Assembly: GCF_001424145.1 (NCBI RefSeq)
Contig: NZ_LMQM01000012.1
Coordinates: forward strand, 124,001 to 188,000
Source: Chryseobacterium sp. Leaf404
GTDB taxonomy: Bacteria > Bacteroidota > Bacteroidia > Flavobacteriales > Weeksellaceae
DNA: 64,000 nucleotides
Direction: 5' to 3'
This document shows positions 33,225 to 42,058 of this stretch, one piece after another. The position numbers and the translations under genes were made by a program. Numbering within the stretch: position 1 is the stretch's first letter; each line of letters opens with the position of its first letter. A model generated the notes under the pieces. It saw only the letters and a list, made by a program, of their open reading frames with translations, had not been told where the DNA came from and did no database searches.

Positions 33225-33836
33225 TTATTTGTTTACATTTCTAATATAAGTAACCGATTCCGGACCTTTGTTACAAAGAAGATCAATTATGGATAAATCT
33301 TTGATAAAACCAAGCTTATCTGAAAACGTCTGATAGTATTCTTCAGCTTCATATTCTGATTCTTTTTTAGCTGAAAAACTATCTCTGAAATCCACGCCTT
33401 CCGGAATTTTGCGGTATTCTGTATTCAAAGAATATGCCTTTTCTGTTTTTAGGATCTGCTGTATGGTTTCAAGGCTTTTTAAATTAAAATCAAAAAGAAA
33501 TTTTTCCCTCATTTCAAATATTTTCACCAGTTTATCTTCGTAATATTCAAAATAAGGCGAACTCTGATAAGCGGTTTTAATGGATTTCCAGTGAAGATTT
33601 GGCCAGTTTTCACGGTAAGACATTTCTATACTTTTGTAATCCCTATTCCCATTGTGGTTAATGGGAATAATGAGCGAAAGCTTTCCGTTGGCTCCATAAA
33701 TATTGCAACGGTTTCTGTAAGTCTGCTTTGGAAAGTTCTCAGACTGCTCAAGACTGATTTCATTTTCATCGTTTAAAAATTCTGAAAACCATGAAACTGG
33801 TGGTAAATAAAATACCGGTAATAATATATTCTGCAT
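33225..33836 (-). CDS. WbqC family protein
   Basis: This 203-aa cytoplasmic protein is of the WbqC family, named from polysaccharide clusters but found as a single gene near lepB and dapB in flavobacteria. Typical features are the start ILLPVFYLPPVSWFSEF, the segment QTYRNRCNIYGANGKLSLIIPI, and IKTAYQSSPYFEYY near 85-98. The biochemical role is not established. It lies 65 bp downstream of lepB and likely shares its transcript. Confidence 0.85.
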   Translation of the reverse strand: MQNILLPVFYLPPVSWFSEFLNDENEISLEQSENFPKQTYRNRCNIYGANGKLSLIIPINHNGNRDYKSIEMSYRENWPNLHWKSIKTAYQSSPYFEYYEDKLVKIFEMREKFLFDFNLKSLETIQQILKTEKAYSLNTEYRKIPEGVDFRDSFSAKKESEYEAEEYYQTFSDKLGFIKDLSIIDLLCNKGPESVTYIRNVNK

Positions 33837-33901
33837 CTTTTATATCGCAAAAATGAAGTACTTTTTCAAATACTTCATTTTTTTAATTTTAATTTTGTTT
33901 A

Positions 33902-35545
33902 CTAATCTTCTGTTTTGTTTTTGTTAAAAAGCTTCACGAAGTATTCCCAGCCAAAGAATAGGATAAGAATCATCGCTGCAATCCACCAGTACGAAGTTTT
34001 GTTGGCATCCCCTGTGTTGGTCGCTTTGAACATTCTGTCCCAACGGAATCTCCATCCATCTGCCTGATAAGAAGAATTGGAATCTTTAAAAGCTCCCTCA
34101 ATACTCATCCACGTAAACATCGGTTTTCCAACAATATTTTCTTCAGGCACAAAACCAAAGAATCTCGCATCCAAAGAAGCATCTCTGTTGTCCCCAACCA
34201 TCATGTAATAATCCTGTTTGATGGTGTAGTTTGTTGCAGGCTGATTGTTAATCAAAATCTGACCGTTATTTTCTGAAACGCTGTTGTGCTCGTATTCAGA
34301 AATAATCCAGCGGTACATTGGTAAAGTTTCCTTATTGATAGCAACCACGTCTCCTTTTTTAGGAATTCTTACCGGCCCGTACCAATCCTGATTCCATGCT
34401 TTGTTGACAGGGAAAATTGACTGCGTTGTATCGATTTTTGTTTTATTTGCATCTTTGTAAGCAATAGCTGCTTCCCCTTTTGGCATAATATCTTCCTTCA
34501 TTTCAGTTACCTGAGGAAGTTTTTTAATTTCAGCTGCAGTTTTATCTGTGAGACCCTGAAAAGCATAGATAAATCCGTTACCGTCTGGAATTTCCTGTAC
34601 AGGCAAAAATCCGTAGATATCATATAATCCAGGAATATCCAACTGACTTCCCGTTTTCACTATAAATCTGTGCTGTCTTTCCTGATCACCAAGAACAGTC
34701 TCTGGTTTGCCATTAACAAACAGTCTTCCTCCACGCATTTCAAAAGTTTCACCCGCAACAGCCACACATCTTTTCACGTAAGGATCTTTTCTGTCGATTG
34801 CTGTATGAACTGAATCCTGAGGGTAATTGAAAACTACAATATCGTTTCTCTGAGGTTTATTAAACTGAAATATTCTTTCATAAGGCAATTTTACACCATC
34901 AACATAAGATTTACCGTCATTTTTAGGATTTCCGTCTTTTTGAAAATCATAAACTGTTCCCTGTAAAAACGGTATTGCCAAAGGACGCATCGGCATTCTG
35001 TAACCATAACTCCATTTGTTGACAAACAGGAAATCTCCAACAAGCAAAGTTCTTTCCATCGATCCTGTCGGAATTCCAAACGGCTGAGTTACAAAAACGT
35101 GAATAATGGTTGCAAAAACTACCGCAAACGTAATTGATCCCACAAATGAATCTTTCTTTTTGATCGCTTTTTCTTCATCAGTCAAAAACATATTTTTCGC
35201 CTCCTCATCTTCAATTTCTGCATCTTTAGAATAATTGACAGATGCCATGTAGATGAAAGGTAAAATAACCGTAAGAATCTGATGCTGAACCAAACTCTTA
35301 CTAAATTTTTTCATTAAATAAATATGAAAAACAGTCATCATAATTGGTCCTACAATCGGAAGGTAAGACAGAATTGCCCACCATTTAGGATGCTTCGTTT
35401 CCTTTAAAATAATAAAGTAATTGTAAAAAGGTATAAACGCAAAAGCAGGATTGTATCCCATTTTTTTGAACAGTTTCCACGTGGAAAGTCCCATCAATAC
35501 AGATAAAATGAGAACGTAAACTGCGTAGGTTAAAAAGTAATTCAT
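33902..35545 (-). CDS. lepB: Signal peptidase I, enlarged Bacteroidota form
   Basis: This 547-aa protein has several N-terminal helices (about 1-100), a membrane helix before the active site and a final C-terminal helix (YWWIAAMILILFFGWEYF). The catalytic dyad is Ser162 (FGIPTGSMERTLL) and Lys258 (DPYVKRCVAVAGE). The box MVGDNRDASLDARFFGFVP lies near the end. It is about twice the E. coli size because of N-terminal helices and a long insertion between boxes D and E, which is normal for the phylum. It cleaves Sec signal peptides, of which this window has many. Confidence 0.95.
   Translation of the reverse strand: MNYFLTYAVYVLILSVLMGLSTWKLFKKMGYNPAFAFIPFYNYFIILKETKHPKWWAILSYLPIVGPIMMTVFHIYLMKKFSKSLVQHQILTVILPFIYMASVNYSKDAEIEDEEAKNMFLTDEEKAIKKKDSFVGSITFAVVFATIIHVFVTQPFGIPTGSMERTLLVGDFLFVNKWSYGYRMPMRPLAIPFLQGTVYDFQKDGNPKNDGKSYVDGVKLPYERIFQFNKPQRNDIVVFNYPQDSVHTAIDRKDPYVKRCVAVAGETFEMRGGRLFVNGKPETVLGDQERQHRFIVKTGSQLDIPGLYDIYGFLPVQEIPDGNGFIYAFQGLTDKTAAEIKKLPQVTEMKEDIMPKGEAAIAYKDANKTKIDTTQSIFPVNKAWNQDWYGPVRIPKKGDVVAINKETLPMYRWIISEYEHNSVSENNGQILINNQPATNYTIKQDYYMMVGDNRDASLDARFFGFVPEENIVGKPMFTWMSIEGAFKDSNSSYQADGWRFRWDRMFKATNTGDANKTSYWWIAAMILILFFGWEYFVKLFNKNKTED
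35473..35490. promoter_or_regulatory. parS-like palindrome inside lepB
   Basis: A palindrome of 16 bp, TTTCCACGTGGAAA plus one base each side, contains the 12-bp core TTCCACGTGGAA of known chromosomal parS sites. The outermost bases differ from the parS consensus. It is coding sequence (LSTWKL) and lies about 1.6 kb from the end of parB. Confidence 0.3.
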
Positions 35546-35605
35546 ATATTTTTCTAAATATGATTTTTTGTTTAAAAACTTATTTTCTGAATGATTATTT
35601 TCTGT

Positions 35606-35650
35606 ACTTTGTCAAAGTTTTAAAGCGGTTGGTTTGTACTTTGACAAAGT
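35606..35650. repeat. Dispersed palindrome, copy 3
   Basis: ACTTTGTCAAAGT (35606-35618) and ACTTTGACAAAGT (35638-35650) are inverted arms with a 19-bp loop, between dapB and lepB. Confidence 0.7.
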
Positions 35651-35706
35651 TTTATAAACTTATGTAACACAGGTATTAGTACAAAATTTAGAAATTTGTT
35701 ACAACA

Positions 35707-36408
35707 TTAAAGACCTAAAACGTCATTCATTGTAAAAATTCCTTTTTTGTCTTTGATAAATTCTGAGGCTACTACCGCACCCAGTGCAAAACCGTTTCTG
35801 TTGAATGCGGTATGTTTAATTTCAATCTCGTCCACTTCACTTCTGTAATAGACACTGTGCGTTCCCGGAACCTCATCTTCACGAATTGCAAAAATCCCCA
35901 ATTGGTTATCTTTAGTTTCCTCAAGTTTCCATGCATCAAATTTTGGATGATGTTTGAAAATTCCTTCAGCAATTGAAATAGCAGTTCCGCTCGGTGCATC
36001 TTTTTTGTGAATGTGATGAATTTCTTCCAGCTGACAAATGTATTCATCCACATTTTTCATCAGATCCGCCAATTTTTCATTTAAAGCAAAGAAAAGATTT
36101 ACCCCTAAACTGAAATTGGATCCATATAAAAATGCAGTTCCGTTCTCAAGAGCAATTCTGTCGATTTCTTCTCTTTTATCGAGCCATCCCGTTGTTCCGC
36201 AGATCACAGGAATTTTATTTTCAAGACAGGCTTTAATATTACTGAAAGCTGCTTCAGGAACAGAAAATTCTATCACCACATCAGGGTAGTTGAGATTTTC
36301 GGCAGTCGGAGTTTCCTTCAGGCGGGCAACGATTTCGTGGCCTCTCTTCTGAGCGACCTCTTCAATTATTTTTCCCATTTTACCGTATCCCACTAATGCT
36401 ATTTTCAT
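35707..36408 (-). CDS. dapB: 4-hydroxy-tetrahydrodipicolinate reductase
   Basis: This 233-aa enzyme of lysine and diaminopimelate synthesis has an N-terminal nucleotide motif VGYGKMGKII and the signature LEEIHHIHKKDAPSGTA (about 140-156), with the catalytic His and Lys and the GTA loop. It uses NAD(P)H to reduce HTPA. It lies 61 bp downstream of the DUF5683 gene in the same direction. Confidence 0.97.
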   Translation of the reverse strand: MKIALVGYGKMGKIIEEVAQKRGHEIVARLKETPTAENLNYPDVVIEFSVPEAAFSNIKACLENKIPVICGTTGWLDKREEIDRIALENGTAFLYGSNFSLGVNLFFALNEKLADLMKNVDEYICQLEEIHHIHKKDAPSGTAISIAEGIFKHHPKFDAWKLEETKDNQLGIFAIREDEVPGTHSVYYRSEVDEIEIKHTAFNRNGFALGAVVASEFIKDKKGIFTMNDVLGL

Positions 36409-36469
36409 GTGTATAATTTAATGTACAAAACCGTATTGACAATTAATACGGTTTAATCTTTTACTAATT

Positions 36470-37114
36470 TTAAAATCTAAAATTCAATGCTAAACCTGTT
36501 TTTGGAGGTTCAGTTCTGAAATTATCATAGATAACTGCCGGTGCAAAGGTAAGATCCGGATCTTTTCTGCCTTCGTAAAGATGGGCATCTACCACGGCAT
36601 CTACAATGTTTAGGATATAAATTAATCCCGTAATAGCGATGGCATAATCACGCTGCCTCTTAATCCTGTCCTGTTGGTTTCCCAGTGCAATTTTATCCAG
36701 AAACGGTCTTGAATCTACATACTCATTAGGTGTACCGTTGAGTTTTGCAATGTAATATCCCCGTGCTTTAATGTAATTATTCTGATTCCAGATTGCAATA
36801 CCGGCACCCGTTCCTACGGCTCCCAAAACAATGGGCACTTTCCAGTATTTCTTATTGTAAACCTGGCCCAGACCTGGCAAAACGGCTGAATACAAACCCG
36901 CCTTTGTAGGATTAAGTTTTTTTACTGCATTTTTTTTTTCCGGAGTATTGATTTTTTCGATCTCTGATACCACAGCAGCTTCATTTTTAGGTTTTGCCGC
37001 AGGAATACTGTCTTTTGCGTAGTGATCAAGACGTAGAGAATCCGTGGGAGTACCTATCTGTGCAGAACCCAAACCGAAAATCAGCAGTAAAAATGTGATG
37101 AGTGTTTTTTTCAT
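36470..37114 (-). CDS. DUF5683 membrane protein
   Basis: This 214-aa protein has a signal peptide (ending GLGSAQ) and a linker. The DUF5683 core (about 70-214) holds PTKAGLYSAVLPGLGQVYNKKYWKVP, two membrane helices and the motif LIYILNIVDAVVDAHLY. It follows parB with no gap (its ATG begins the base after the parB stop). The constant neighbourhood parA-parB-DUF5683-dapB-lepB in flavobacteria is conserved, but no function is known. Confidence 0.85.
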   Translation of the reverse strand: MKKTLITFLLLIFGLGSAQIGTPTDSLRLDHYAKDSIPAAKPKNEAAVVSEIEKINTPEKKNAVKKLNPTKAGLYSAVLPGLGQVYNKKYWKVPIVLGAVGTGAGIAIWNQNNYIKARGYYIAKLNGTPNEYVDSRPFLDKIALGNQQDRIKRQRDYAIAITGLIYILNIVDAVVDAHLYEGRKDPDLTFAPAVIYDNFRTEPPKTGLALNFRF

Positions 37115-38005
37115 TTACTTGATATGGGACAAAATATACTCCAGCTCATCTTCATTTTTAAAATCGAGAACAATTTTGCCTTTTTTTCCGGTTCCTGTTG
37201 TTTTAATTTCAACTTTTACGTCTAAAATATCCGAAATTGTTTTCTGAGCTTTCCTGAAATTATTTGACAGTTCTGCTTTCGCTCTTTTTGCGGCAGGGGT
37301 TTTAGGATTTTTAATTGCTGAAGCTGCCTGCTCTGTCTGCCTTACATTCAGTTTTTCTTTGATAATTAAATCAAAAAGAGTCTGCTGATGTTCCTCATTA
37401 TCAAGGCTGATAATTGCACGGCCGTGACCCGCGGAAATCTCTCCGCTTCTGATCGCATTCTGAATATCTGGGCTTAATCTTAAAAGTCTGATAGAATTGG
37501 TAATCGTACTTCTGTCTTTCCCAACTCTTTGGCTTAAATTTTCCTGTGTAAGACCGATTTCATCCATCAGTCTTTCATAAGTCAATGCAATTTCTATTGC
37601 ATCAAGATCTTCACGCTGAATATTTTCAACCAAAGCCATTTCTAAAAGCTCCTGATCATTGACCAGGCGGATGTAGGCCGGAATTGAGGTAAGACCTGCA
37701 ATTTTACTGGCGCGGAAACGTCTTTCTCCTGAAATAATTTCAAACTTTTCACCGTCTTTTCTTAAAGTTACAGGCTGAATAACACCTAAATTTGTGATAG
37801 ACTGTGCGAGTTCGTTTAATGCTTTTTCGTCAAAGTAAGTACGTGGCTGAGTAGGATTAGGGTAAATATCTTCCAGAGCGACCTCAACAATATTCCCCAC
37901 AAATTTATCTGCACCTTCATCAGTTGCCGAATTGATTGTTGCTTTGGATTCTGCACTCAAAATGGCGCCTAATCCTCTACCCATTGCTCTTTTTTTGTCC
38001 TTCAT
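37115..38005 (-). CDS. parB: Chromosome partitioning protein ParB
   Basis: This 296-aa protein starts MKDKKRAMGRGLGAILS. The CTPase/N-domain box has YPNPTQPRTYFDEKALNELAQSI (about 48-70) and GERRFRAS. A helix-turn-helix region covers about 140-175 (SQRVGKDRSTITNSIRLLRL), with the GHGRAI segment after it, and the C-terminal dimerisation part is about 240-296. It binds parS and loads SMC. It lies 57 bp downstream of parA. Confidence 0.96.
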   Translation of the reverse strand: MKDKKRAMGRGLGAILSAESKATINSATDEGADKFVGNIVEVALEDIYPNPTQPRTYFDEKALNELAQSITNLGVIQPVTLRKDGEKFEIISGERRFRASKIAGLTSIPAYIRLVNDQELLEMALVENIQREDLDAIEIALTYERLMDEIGLTQENLSQRVGKDRSTITNSIRLLRLSPDIQNAIRSGEISAGHGRAIISLDNEEHQQTLFDLIIKEKLNVRQTEQAASAIKNPKTPAAKRAKAELSNNFRKAQKTISDILDVKVEIKTTGTGKKGKIVLDFKNEDELEYILSHIK

Positions 38006-38062
38006 TCTTTATAAATGATAATTGATATGTAACCGTTTACAGCTTCTCAGCTCTACAGTCAT

Positions 38063-38836
38063 TTAGTTTTTTACTAATTTTTCGTTTTTCAGCAATACCT
38101 CCTCGGCAAGCTGAATGTATTGAATTGCGCCTTTACTTTCGGCATCATAGTTCAGGATACTTTCACCAAAACTTGGAGCTTCACTCAGTCTCACATTTCT
38201 GCTGATAATTGTTTCAAAAACCATTTCTGGGAAATGAGCATTAACCTCTTCCACCACCTGGTTTGATAGTCTCAAACGGCTGTCATACATTGTAAGAAGT
38301 AGACCCTCAATATCCAGATCTTTATTGTGGATTTTCTGAACGTTTTTGATTGTATTCAGAAGTTTTCCCAAACCTTCCAGCGCAAAATATTCACACTGAA
38401 TTGGAATAATTACTGAATCTGCAGCAGTAAGTGCATTCACAGTAATCAAACCCAAACTCGGTGCACAGTCTATGATGATATAATCATAATCATCTTTCAC
38501 CGTCTGAAGCGCTTTTTTCATCATGTACTCTCTGTTCACCTTGTCTACAAGCTCGATTTCAGCGGCAACCAGGTCAATGTGAGAAGGTACAATATCCAGA
38601 TTGGGAGTGGATGTCTGCTTGATGCAGTTTCTTGTTTCCACACTGTGTTCCAATAAGTTGTAGGTAGAATACTGCACATCATCTACACCTAATCCGGAAG
38701 TTGCATTTGCCTGAGGATCAGCATCGATAATTAAAATTTTCTTTTCTAAAACACCCAGTGCAGCTGCGAGATTTACAGCAGTAGTTGTTTTTCCGACGCC
38801 TCCCTTTTGATTAGCGATTCCTATGATTTTACCCAT
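38063..38836 (-). CDS. parA: Chromosome partitioning ATPase ParA (Soj)
   Basis: The start at 38836 (MGKIIGIANQKGGVGKTTT) is the family start. The ATG at 38857 overlaps a -7 promoter element TATTTTTG (38862-38855, minus strand), which makes it unlikely to be used. The 257-aa protein has the deviant Walker A KGGVGKTTT at about 10-18, Walker A' IIDADPQANAT and switch II DYIIIDCAPSLG. It works with ParB on chromosome segregation. Confidence 0.96.
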   Translation of the reverse strand: MGKIIGIANQKGGVGKTTTAVNLAAALGVLEKKILIIDADPQANATSGLGVDDVQYSTYNLLEHSVETRNCIKQTSTPNLDIVPSHIDLVAAEIELVDKVNREYMMKKALQTVKDDYDYIIIDCAPSLGLITVNALTAADSVIIPIQCEYFALEGLGKLLNTIKNVQKIHNKDLDIEGLLLTMYDSRLRLSNQVVEEVNAHFPEMVFETIISRNVRLSEAPSFGESILNYDAESKGAIQYIQLAEEVLLKNEKLVKN

Positions 38837-38946
38837 TATTAGAACTTTAAGGCTCAAAAATACACAATTTTCTCTGCTTTGTGCGAAGGGATAAAATCAA
38901 AATTGAGTTAAAGTATTGTTAACAAACGCTTTAGACTAAAAAAAAA

Positions 38947-38976
38947 TTATCCACAAAAAAAAATCTTTGTGGATAA
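38947..38976 (-). terminator. Hairpin of two perfect DnaA-box sequences after tonB
   Basis: TTATCCACA at 38947-38955 and its complement TGTGGATAA at 38968-38976 form a stem with 12-nt loop. On the minus strand it is followed by nine T, so it can act as terminator for tonB, 24 bp after its stop. Both arms are exact 9-mer DnaA boxes, and the parA gene is next to it. Confidence 0.65.
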
Positions 38977-38999
38977 GTTATTAAATAAAATTTAAAAGA

Positions 39000-39836
39000 T
39001 TACTGGTCAAATTTCATTTTGATAGGAAATGAAAAATAGCTTCTCACAATATCACCGTCCATATCAATTCCCGGAGACCATTTTCCTTTGACTTCCATAA
39101 TAGTACGGATCGCTTCTTTATTGAAAGCTGCATTTTTACCGTTTGCTTTCAAATTAGAAATTGTTCCGTTTTTCTCAACAATGAAAGTAACTGTTGTGGA
39201 AAGAACTTCTTCATCTGTGAAAGATTCCGTATCAAACTTATTCATCACCTTGTTTCTGAACGCATCTATACCACCGTCAAAGTCTGCAGCTACACGCAAA
39301 CCTCCTTGGCCTACCACATCAGGCTTTGCTTTCGGAACCACAGGATCTGCTTTTGGCAACTGCGCCGTACTGTTGTTATTAGGAGTTACATCGGTTTGGG
39401 GATTAGGAGTAGTTGGTACCACTCCAGTTGGATTATCCACAGTTCCTGCTACCGCGTTATCCGGTTTTTTAGTCTTAACTCTTGAATCATCCGCATTTCT
39501 GGTAGGTGTGAGCTCCTGCGCATTGTAAGTTTTAACATTTTGAGCCGGAGGTGTTACAGTTATTGGTTTAACTACATCAGGCTTCACCGGCTCTTCATAA
39601 TCAACATGTGTAAGTTCTATCACAGTACCCGTGGGAACAGCTGCAGCCTCTCTGCCTGAGTTGATTACAAATGCTGTTAAAGAAATTCCCGCAATGGCTG
39701 TCAAACTCAAAAAAAATGCCTTAGCTAAGATTCTGTTGTATTCTGTTCTGAGGTCGTATGCTCCATATGCTTTATTACGGTTTTGAAAAACGATCTTATT
39801 GAAGCTTAATTCCGGATCGGAGAAAAATTGTCTCAT
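39000..39836 (-). CDS. Energy transducer TonB
   Basis: This 278-aa protein has a short cytoplasmic start, one membrane helix (about 38-58, AFFLSLTAIAGISLTAFVI) and a proline-rich periplasmic linker (about 85-180, VKPDVVKP, VVPTTPNPQTDVTP). The C-terminal TonB domain (about 195-278) has TVTFIVEKNGTISNLKANG and SYFSFPIKMKF. It transmits proton-motive force to outer-membrane receptors. No exbB/exbD is visible, so it is a stand-alone copy. A promoter with an overlapping palindrome lies about 90 bp upstream. Confidence 0.92.
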   Translation of the reverse strand: MRQFFSDPELSFNKIVFQNRNKAYGAYDLRTEYNRILAKAFFLSLTAIAGISLTAFVINSGREAAAVPTGTVIELTHVDYEEPVKPDVVKPITVTPPAQNVKTYNAQELTPTRNADDSRVKTKKPDNAVAGTVDNPTGVVPTTPNPQTDVTPNNNSTAQLPKADPVVPKAKPDVVGQGGLRVAADFDGGIDAFRNKVMNKFDTESFTDEEVLSTTVTFIVEKNGTISNLKANGKNAAFNKEAIRTIMEVKGKWSPGIDMDGDIVRSYFSFPIKMKFDQ

Positions 39837-39921
39837 AATAGTAATGTATTAAATTTAAAAATAATTAATTTTCAGAGTATCATCTGATATTTAGAAAACG
39901 CATCAAATTTTTTGCCAAATA

Positions 39922-39967
39922 TTTGATAATATATCAAACTTATATGCAAAACATTGATAATTACAAA
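39922..39967 (-). promoter_or_regulatory. tonB promoter with overlapping dyad
   Basis: TTTG (39967-39964) is followed after 21 bp by TAAGTTTG (39942-39935) on the minus strand, a Bacteroidota-type promoter. A palindrome with arms TTTGATA/TATCAAA (39922-39938, 3-bp spacer) covers the downstream end of the -7 element and the expected start, the usual place for a repressor. Confidence 0.45.
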
Positions 39968-40014
39968 TTACAACATTACGGTTTCACAACTTATTTACAA
40001 AAGTACCGTTTTAA

Positions 40015-40045
40015 CCAAAAAAAATCTGCTTAGGAAAGCAGATTT
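40015..40045 (-). terminator. Terminator after the M1 peptidase
   Basis: Arms AAATCTGCTT and AAGCAGATTT (40022-40031, 40036-40045) are followed by a T run on the minus strand, 4 bp after the stop at 40050. Confidence 0.85.
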
Positions 40046-40049
40046 AAAC

Positions 40050-41972
40050 TTATTCTTTTACAAATTTCAAATTTCTGTCACCAATCTGGAACATGTAAAT
40101 TCCCGGTGATAAATTTGAAATAATGATGGGTTTTGACTGTTGATAAACTCCACTTTTCACAAGACGTGCATCGGCAGAGAAAATTTTATAGCTGAAAGGT
40201 TTTTTTATGCCTTTAAGAAAAATTTCGCTCTTTGCGGGGTTGGGGTATAATCCAAAATTTTCAAGATCGATTTCCTCTAATCCTAATGTAGCATCCTGTA
40301 CAACGGAAGAATTATTTTCCAGAATCTGATATTCATAGTTGAATTGAACGCTGGCAACGGGAAAACCTATCACCTCAGTAAAATACTGACTGTTTGTGGT
40401 ATTGTTCAGAGAAAAATATGCAACCTGACCTCCAGTTCCGTTTACTTTAACGGGCAAAGGCATTTCAAAAAAACTTACCGAAGGATGACTTTGGGTTTGT
40501 GCAGCTTTAAGGGTGAGAGTGCTTCCTGTCTGTTTCCAGCGGATATCGTATGTGGGATAACCCTGACCATAAATCCAGTCATTAAAAAATTCTGTAAAAT
40601 CTTTTCCTGTTGAGGTTAAAACAGAGTTCTTAAAATCAGCAGTCACTGCGTATTTGTAGGCAAGTTCAGGTCTTGCGTGATAGTCTTTTATTGCATTATA
40701 GAAAGGGGTATCGCCTAATATCCATTTCATCATTCTCAGCACATAAGCGCCTTTAGAATATGATAATCTTCCGTTAAATATAGACCCTACACTTCCCAAA
40801 TTGGCATCAGCAACATAAACACTTCCTCCGGGAACACTTGTAATATAATCTTTTTCAGAAATGAGATAGTTCATAAACTGAGAATTGGTCATCAACAGCT
40901 GCTCGTACGCCAGATGCTGCCCGAAAGTGGCAAATCCTTCATTCAGCCAGATGTCATTCCATGCGCCGCAGGTAATTTTATCCCCAAACCACTGGTGGGC
41001 AAGCTCGTGGGCAATTAGACCTCTGTCCCAGCTTCCCATTGAAGACATAGTCTGGTGTTCCATACCGCCGCCATACATAAACTGCATGTGGCCGTATTTT
41101 TCATTTCTGAAAGGATAGAGACCAAAGTAGTTTTCAAATGTAATCATAATATCTTTCGTCCACTGGATATCTGCTAAACTGCTTACACTGCCTGCTGTGG
41201 AAGGATATACATAATTAATAAACGGAAAAGGCGGTGACCCAATGGTATCTGTGAGTTTGGTAAAATTTGTAATTGACAGTGCGACGAGATAAGCTGCAGT
41301 GGGATATTGGGTACGCCAGAATGTAAGCTTTTGATTTCCCGGAAGAGAAGTTTCAGACATCAGCATTCCGTTTGATGCCACGTTGTATTGTGAGGGAGTT
41401 GTAATTTTGATATCAAACCTGTCTATTTTATCGTTCAGACTCTGTTTTGTAGGAAACCAGTCCTGAGCTCCATAAGGTTCACTTAAGGTTGCCATTACCG
41501 CAGTTCCGTTCTGTGACGAGGTGCTGAAAGAATTATTTGCCGTGGAGGGTGCACCACTGTAATTAATAGTAAGTGAATCTAAGACATTTGCAGAAATGGG
41601 CGTTTGAAAATCTATCTTAATCTCCTTCGTTGCCAGCTGTTGAAAAGACAGGCTCGTACCGTGATACTGTACCGAAGAGACCGTTAAAGTATTGGAAAGA
41701 TCAAAATAAATACTGCTCATCGCCTGATTGGGTTTGAAATGAGAAGTTACAGAACCGGCAACGTTGTAGACTGCAGGATTTAGAGACAAATCCATTCTCT
41801 GATATTGCAGATCGTAGTTCAGAGTATTGGGATTGATATTTCCGGCATTCATTTTGGCCGCAAAAGATTTCATTTCTTTATTTCTCAGACCTTTCATATC
41901 TATGTTTTGATCCTGAGCTGAAATGATCTGAAAGCCGAAACCAATCAGAAAAAGAATATATATTTTTTTCAT
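40050..41972 (-). CDS. M1 family aminopeptidase with T9SS sorting domain
   Basis: This 640-aa secreted metallopeptidase has a signal peptide ending IISAQ. The M1 N-domain covers about 40-230, and the exopeptidase-like motif GGGMEHQ lies at 301-307 (GAMEN in classical enzymes, here with His replacing Asn). The zinc site is HELAHQWFGDK (His322, Glu323, His326) with the third ligand Glu345 in NEGFATF. The T9SS type A sorting domain (about 570-640) has FGLYPNPAKSEIFLK and ISNLSPGIYMFQI. It likely trims peptides outside the cell or at its surface. A -7 element TATCTTTG (42002-41995) lies 22 bp upstream of the start. Confidence 0.93.
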   Translation of the reverse strand: MKKIYILFLIGFGFQIISAQDQNIDMKGLRNKEMKSFAAKMNAGNINPNTLNYDLQYQRMDLSLNPAVYNVAGSVTSHFKPNQAMSSIYFDLSNTLTVSSVQYHGTSLSFQQLATKEIKIDFQTPISANVLDSLTINYSGAPSTANNSFSTSSQNGTAVMATLSEPYGAQDWFPTKQSLNDKIDRFDIKITTPSQYNVASNGMLMSETSLPGNQKLTFWRTQYPTAAYLVALSITNFTKLTDTIGSPPFPFINYVYPSTAGSVSSLADIQWTKDIMITFENYFGLYPFRNEKYGHMQFMYGGGMEHQTMSSMGSWDRGLIAHELAHQWFGDKITCGAWNDIWLNEGFATFGQHLAYEQLLMTNSQFMNYLISEKDYITSVPGGSVYVADANLGSVGSIFNGRLSYSKGAYVLRMMKWILGDTPFYNAIKDYHARPELAYKYAVTADFKNSVLTSTGKDFTEFFNDWIYGQGYPTYDIRWKQTGSTLTLKAAQTQSHPSVSFFEMPLPVKVNGTGGQVAYFSLNNTTNSQYFTEVIGFPVASVQFNYEYQILENNSSVVQDATLGLEEIDLENFGLYPNPAKSEIFLKGIKKPFSYKIFSADARLVKSGVYQQSKPIIISNLSPGIYMFQIGDRNLKFVKE

Positions 41973-42005
41973 TAAATCTTTATTAAAATCACATCAAAGA
42001 TAAAA

Positions 42006-42036
42006 AAAACCTTCTAATCAAAAATTAAAAGGTTTT
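42006..42036 (-). terminator. Terminator after dacB
   Basis: Arms AAAACCTT and AAGGTTTT (ends of 42006-42036) have a 15-nt loop and a T run on the minus strand. Confidence 0.75.
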
Positions 42037-42058
42037 AAACATTATTAAAAATAAATTT

